From Chloroflexota bacterium (lineage in GTDB: Bacteria > Chloroflexota > Anaerolineae > UBA4142), in the NCBI GenBank assembly GCA_016200825.1, contig JACQEA010000119.1, forward strand, positions 1-6,189: a stretch of DNA of 6,189 nt, in the 5' to 3' direction. This document shows positions 5,890 to 6,189 of this stretch, piece after piece. Both the position numbers and the translations under genes were made by a program. The notes below the pieces were generated by a model, which worked only from the letters and a program-made list of their open reading frames with translations, was not told the DNA's origin and made no database searches. Within the stretch, counting starts at the first letter, position 1, and the number at the start of each line of letters is the position of its first letter.

Positions 5890-5929
5890 AAACGTAGGGG
5901 GCAGGTCTAAGACCTGCCCCCTACGTTTT
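5889..5929. terminator. Perfect 19-bp palindrome acting as bidirectional terminator; probable dispersed repeat
   Basis: Bases 5889-5907 are the exact reverse complement of 5911-5929, leaving a 3-nt loop (TAA). The core GTAGGGGGCAGGTC is GC-rich and the outer pairs are A-T, so an A-run leads in and TTTT leads out on either strand. It starts at the last base of the dppC stop and ends at the last base of the convergent gene's stop, serving both. The core is one I recognise as a repetitive palindrome in Chloroflexota and cyanobacterial genomes, so it may be a recruited dispersed element. Confidence 0.85.
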
Positions 5930-6189
5930 CATCGTTTTACAAAATCCACAATCCCATTCCAACACGCGCTCGGATCATCAGGCCCCTTGTTGTTCGTGGT
6001 CACGCGGCCTGCGTTTGGATCGGACAAGGGTTTGCCGGAACTATCGGCAATCCAAATAAAATAATTTCCGGGCGCCGCGCCACTGCCGTTAATCACGTGA
6101 ATGTAATAGCCGGGATTTTTTCCTTGCGTCCCCGACGTCACGTAATAAATATCTCCCCCGCCCGGCGCGCTGCCCAATGCCACGCGCAC
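5929..6189 (-). CDS. C-terminal part of a probable secreted beta-rich protein (5' end outside window)
   Basis: The minus-strand frame is open to the window edge and stops at TGA 5931-5929, giving 86 visible residues. A GTG codon lies exactly at the edge but there is no reason to take it as the start. The sequence is rich in Gly, Asn, Ser, Pro and Tyr with alternating hydrophobic residues (IYYVTSG, GYYIHVING, GNYFIWIADSSGKPLSDPNAG), as in extracellular beta-sandwich domains. It ends DPSACWNGIVDFVKR, so it finishes just after the fold. Segments like 'GNYFIWIADSSGKPLSD' recur in accessory domains of secreted Chloroflexota proteins in my recollection, but I cannot name the family. It converges on the ABC operon and shares the terminator at 5889-5929. 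Confidence 0.65.
   Translation of the reverse strand: MRVALGSAPGGGDIYYVTSGTQGKNPGYYIHVINGSGAAPGNYFIWIADSSGKPLSDPNAGRVTTNNKGPDDPSACWNGIVDFVKR

Overview
The window looks like a chromosomal segment of an uncultured or poorly studied bacterium, most likely Chloroflexota (Anaerolineae-like). This is inferred from style, not from a marker gene. The signs are moderate GC with very frequent CGCG words, strong GCG/CGC codon preference, a lipoprotein with a 'CAPAPT' start and Pro/Ala-rich linker, a C-terminal TPR tail of the kind found on large signalling ATPases, and several dispersed-repeat-like palindromes between genes. No rRNA, tRNA, CRISPR, transposase or phage gene is visible.

Layout. (1) 1-408 (+) is the C-terminal end of a TPR-type protein whose start lies outside the window. 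(2) 409-737 is non-coding and holds an imperfect inverted repeat of about 140 bp (482-622). (3) 738-1529 (+) encodes a four-helix membrane protein with a soluble middle region, distantly like the DUF4239/bestrophin-like group. (4) It converges on 1613-1978 (-), a small winged-helix protein starting at TTG, with its own sigma-70-like promoter (2009-2037) and a hairpin terminator (1557-1588). (5) 1979-2302 is a divergent regulatory region. It carries a near-consensus extended -10 promoter (2173-2202) directly next to a perfect 15-bp palindrome of the FadR/PdhR (GntR) operator type (2159-2173). (6) 2303-4941 and 4963-5889 (+) form a three-gene operon for a peptide/nickel-type ABC importer: family 5 solute-binding lipoprotein, DppB-like permease, DppC-like permease. 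No ATPase genes follow. (7) A perfect 19-bp stem (5889-5929) ends the operon and separates it from (8) the 3' part of a convergent gene (5929-6189, -) for a probable extracellular beta-rich protein.

How it works together. The lipoprotein would capture a small substrate (peptide or similar) outside the membrane and pass it to the DppB/DppC channel, with ATPase subunits supplied from elsewhere in the genome. Transcription is probably controlled at the 2159-2202 promoter/operator by a GntR-family regulator not encoded here. A large hairpin between the binding protein and the first permease could make the binding protein more abundant than the permeases, as known for other importers.

I see no clearly novel defence or biosynthetic system. 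The most interesting signals are in the non-coding DNA: four palindromic or repeat structures, one operator, and one gene junction where a repeat seems to have taken the place of a ribosome binding site.
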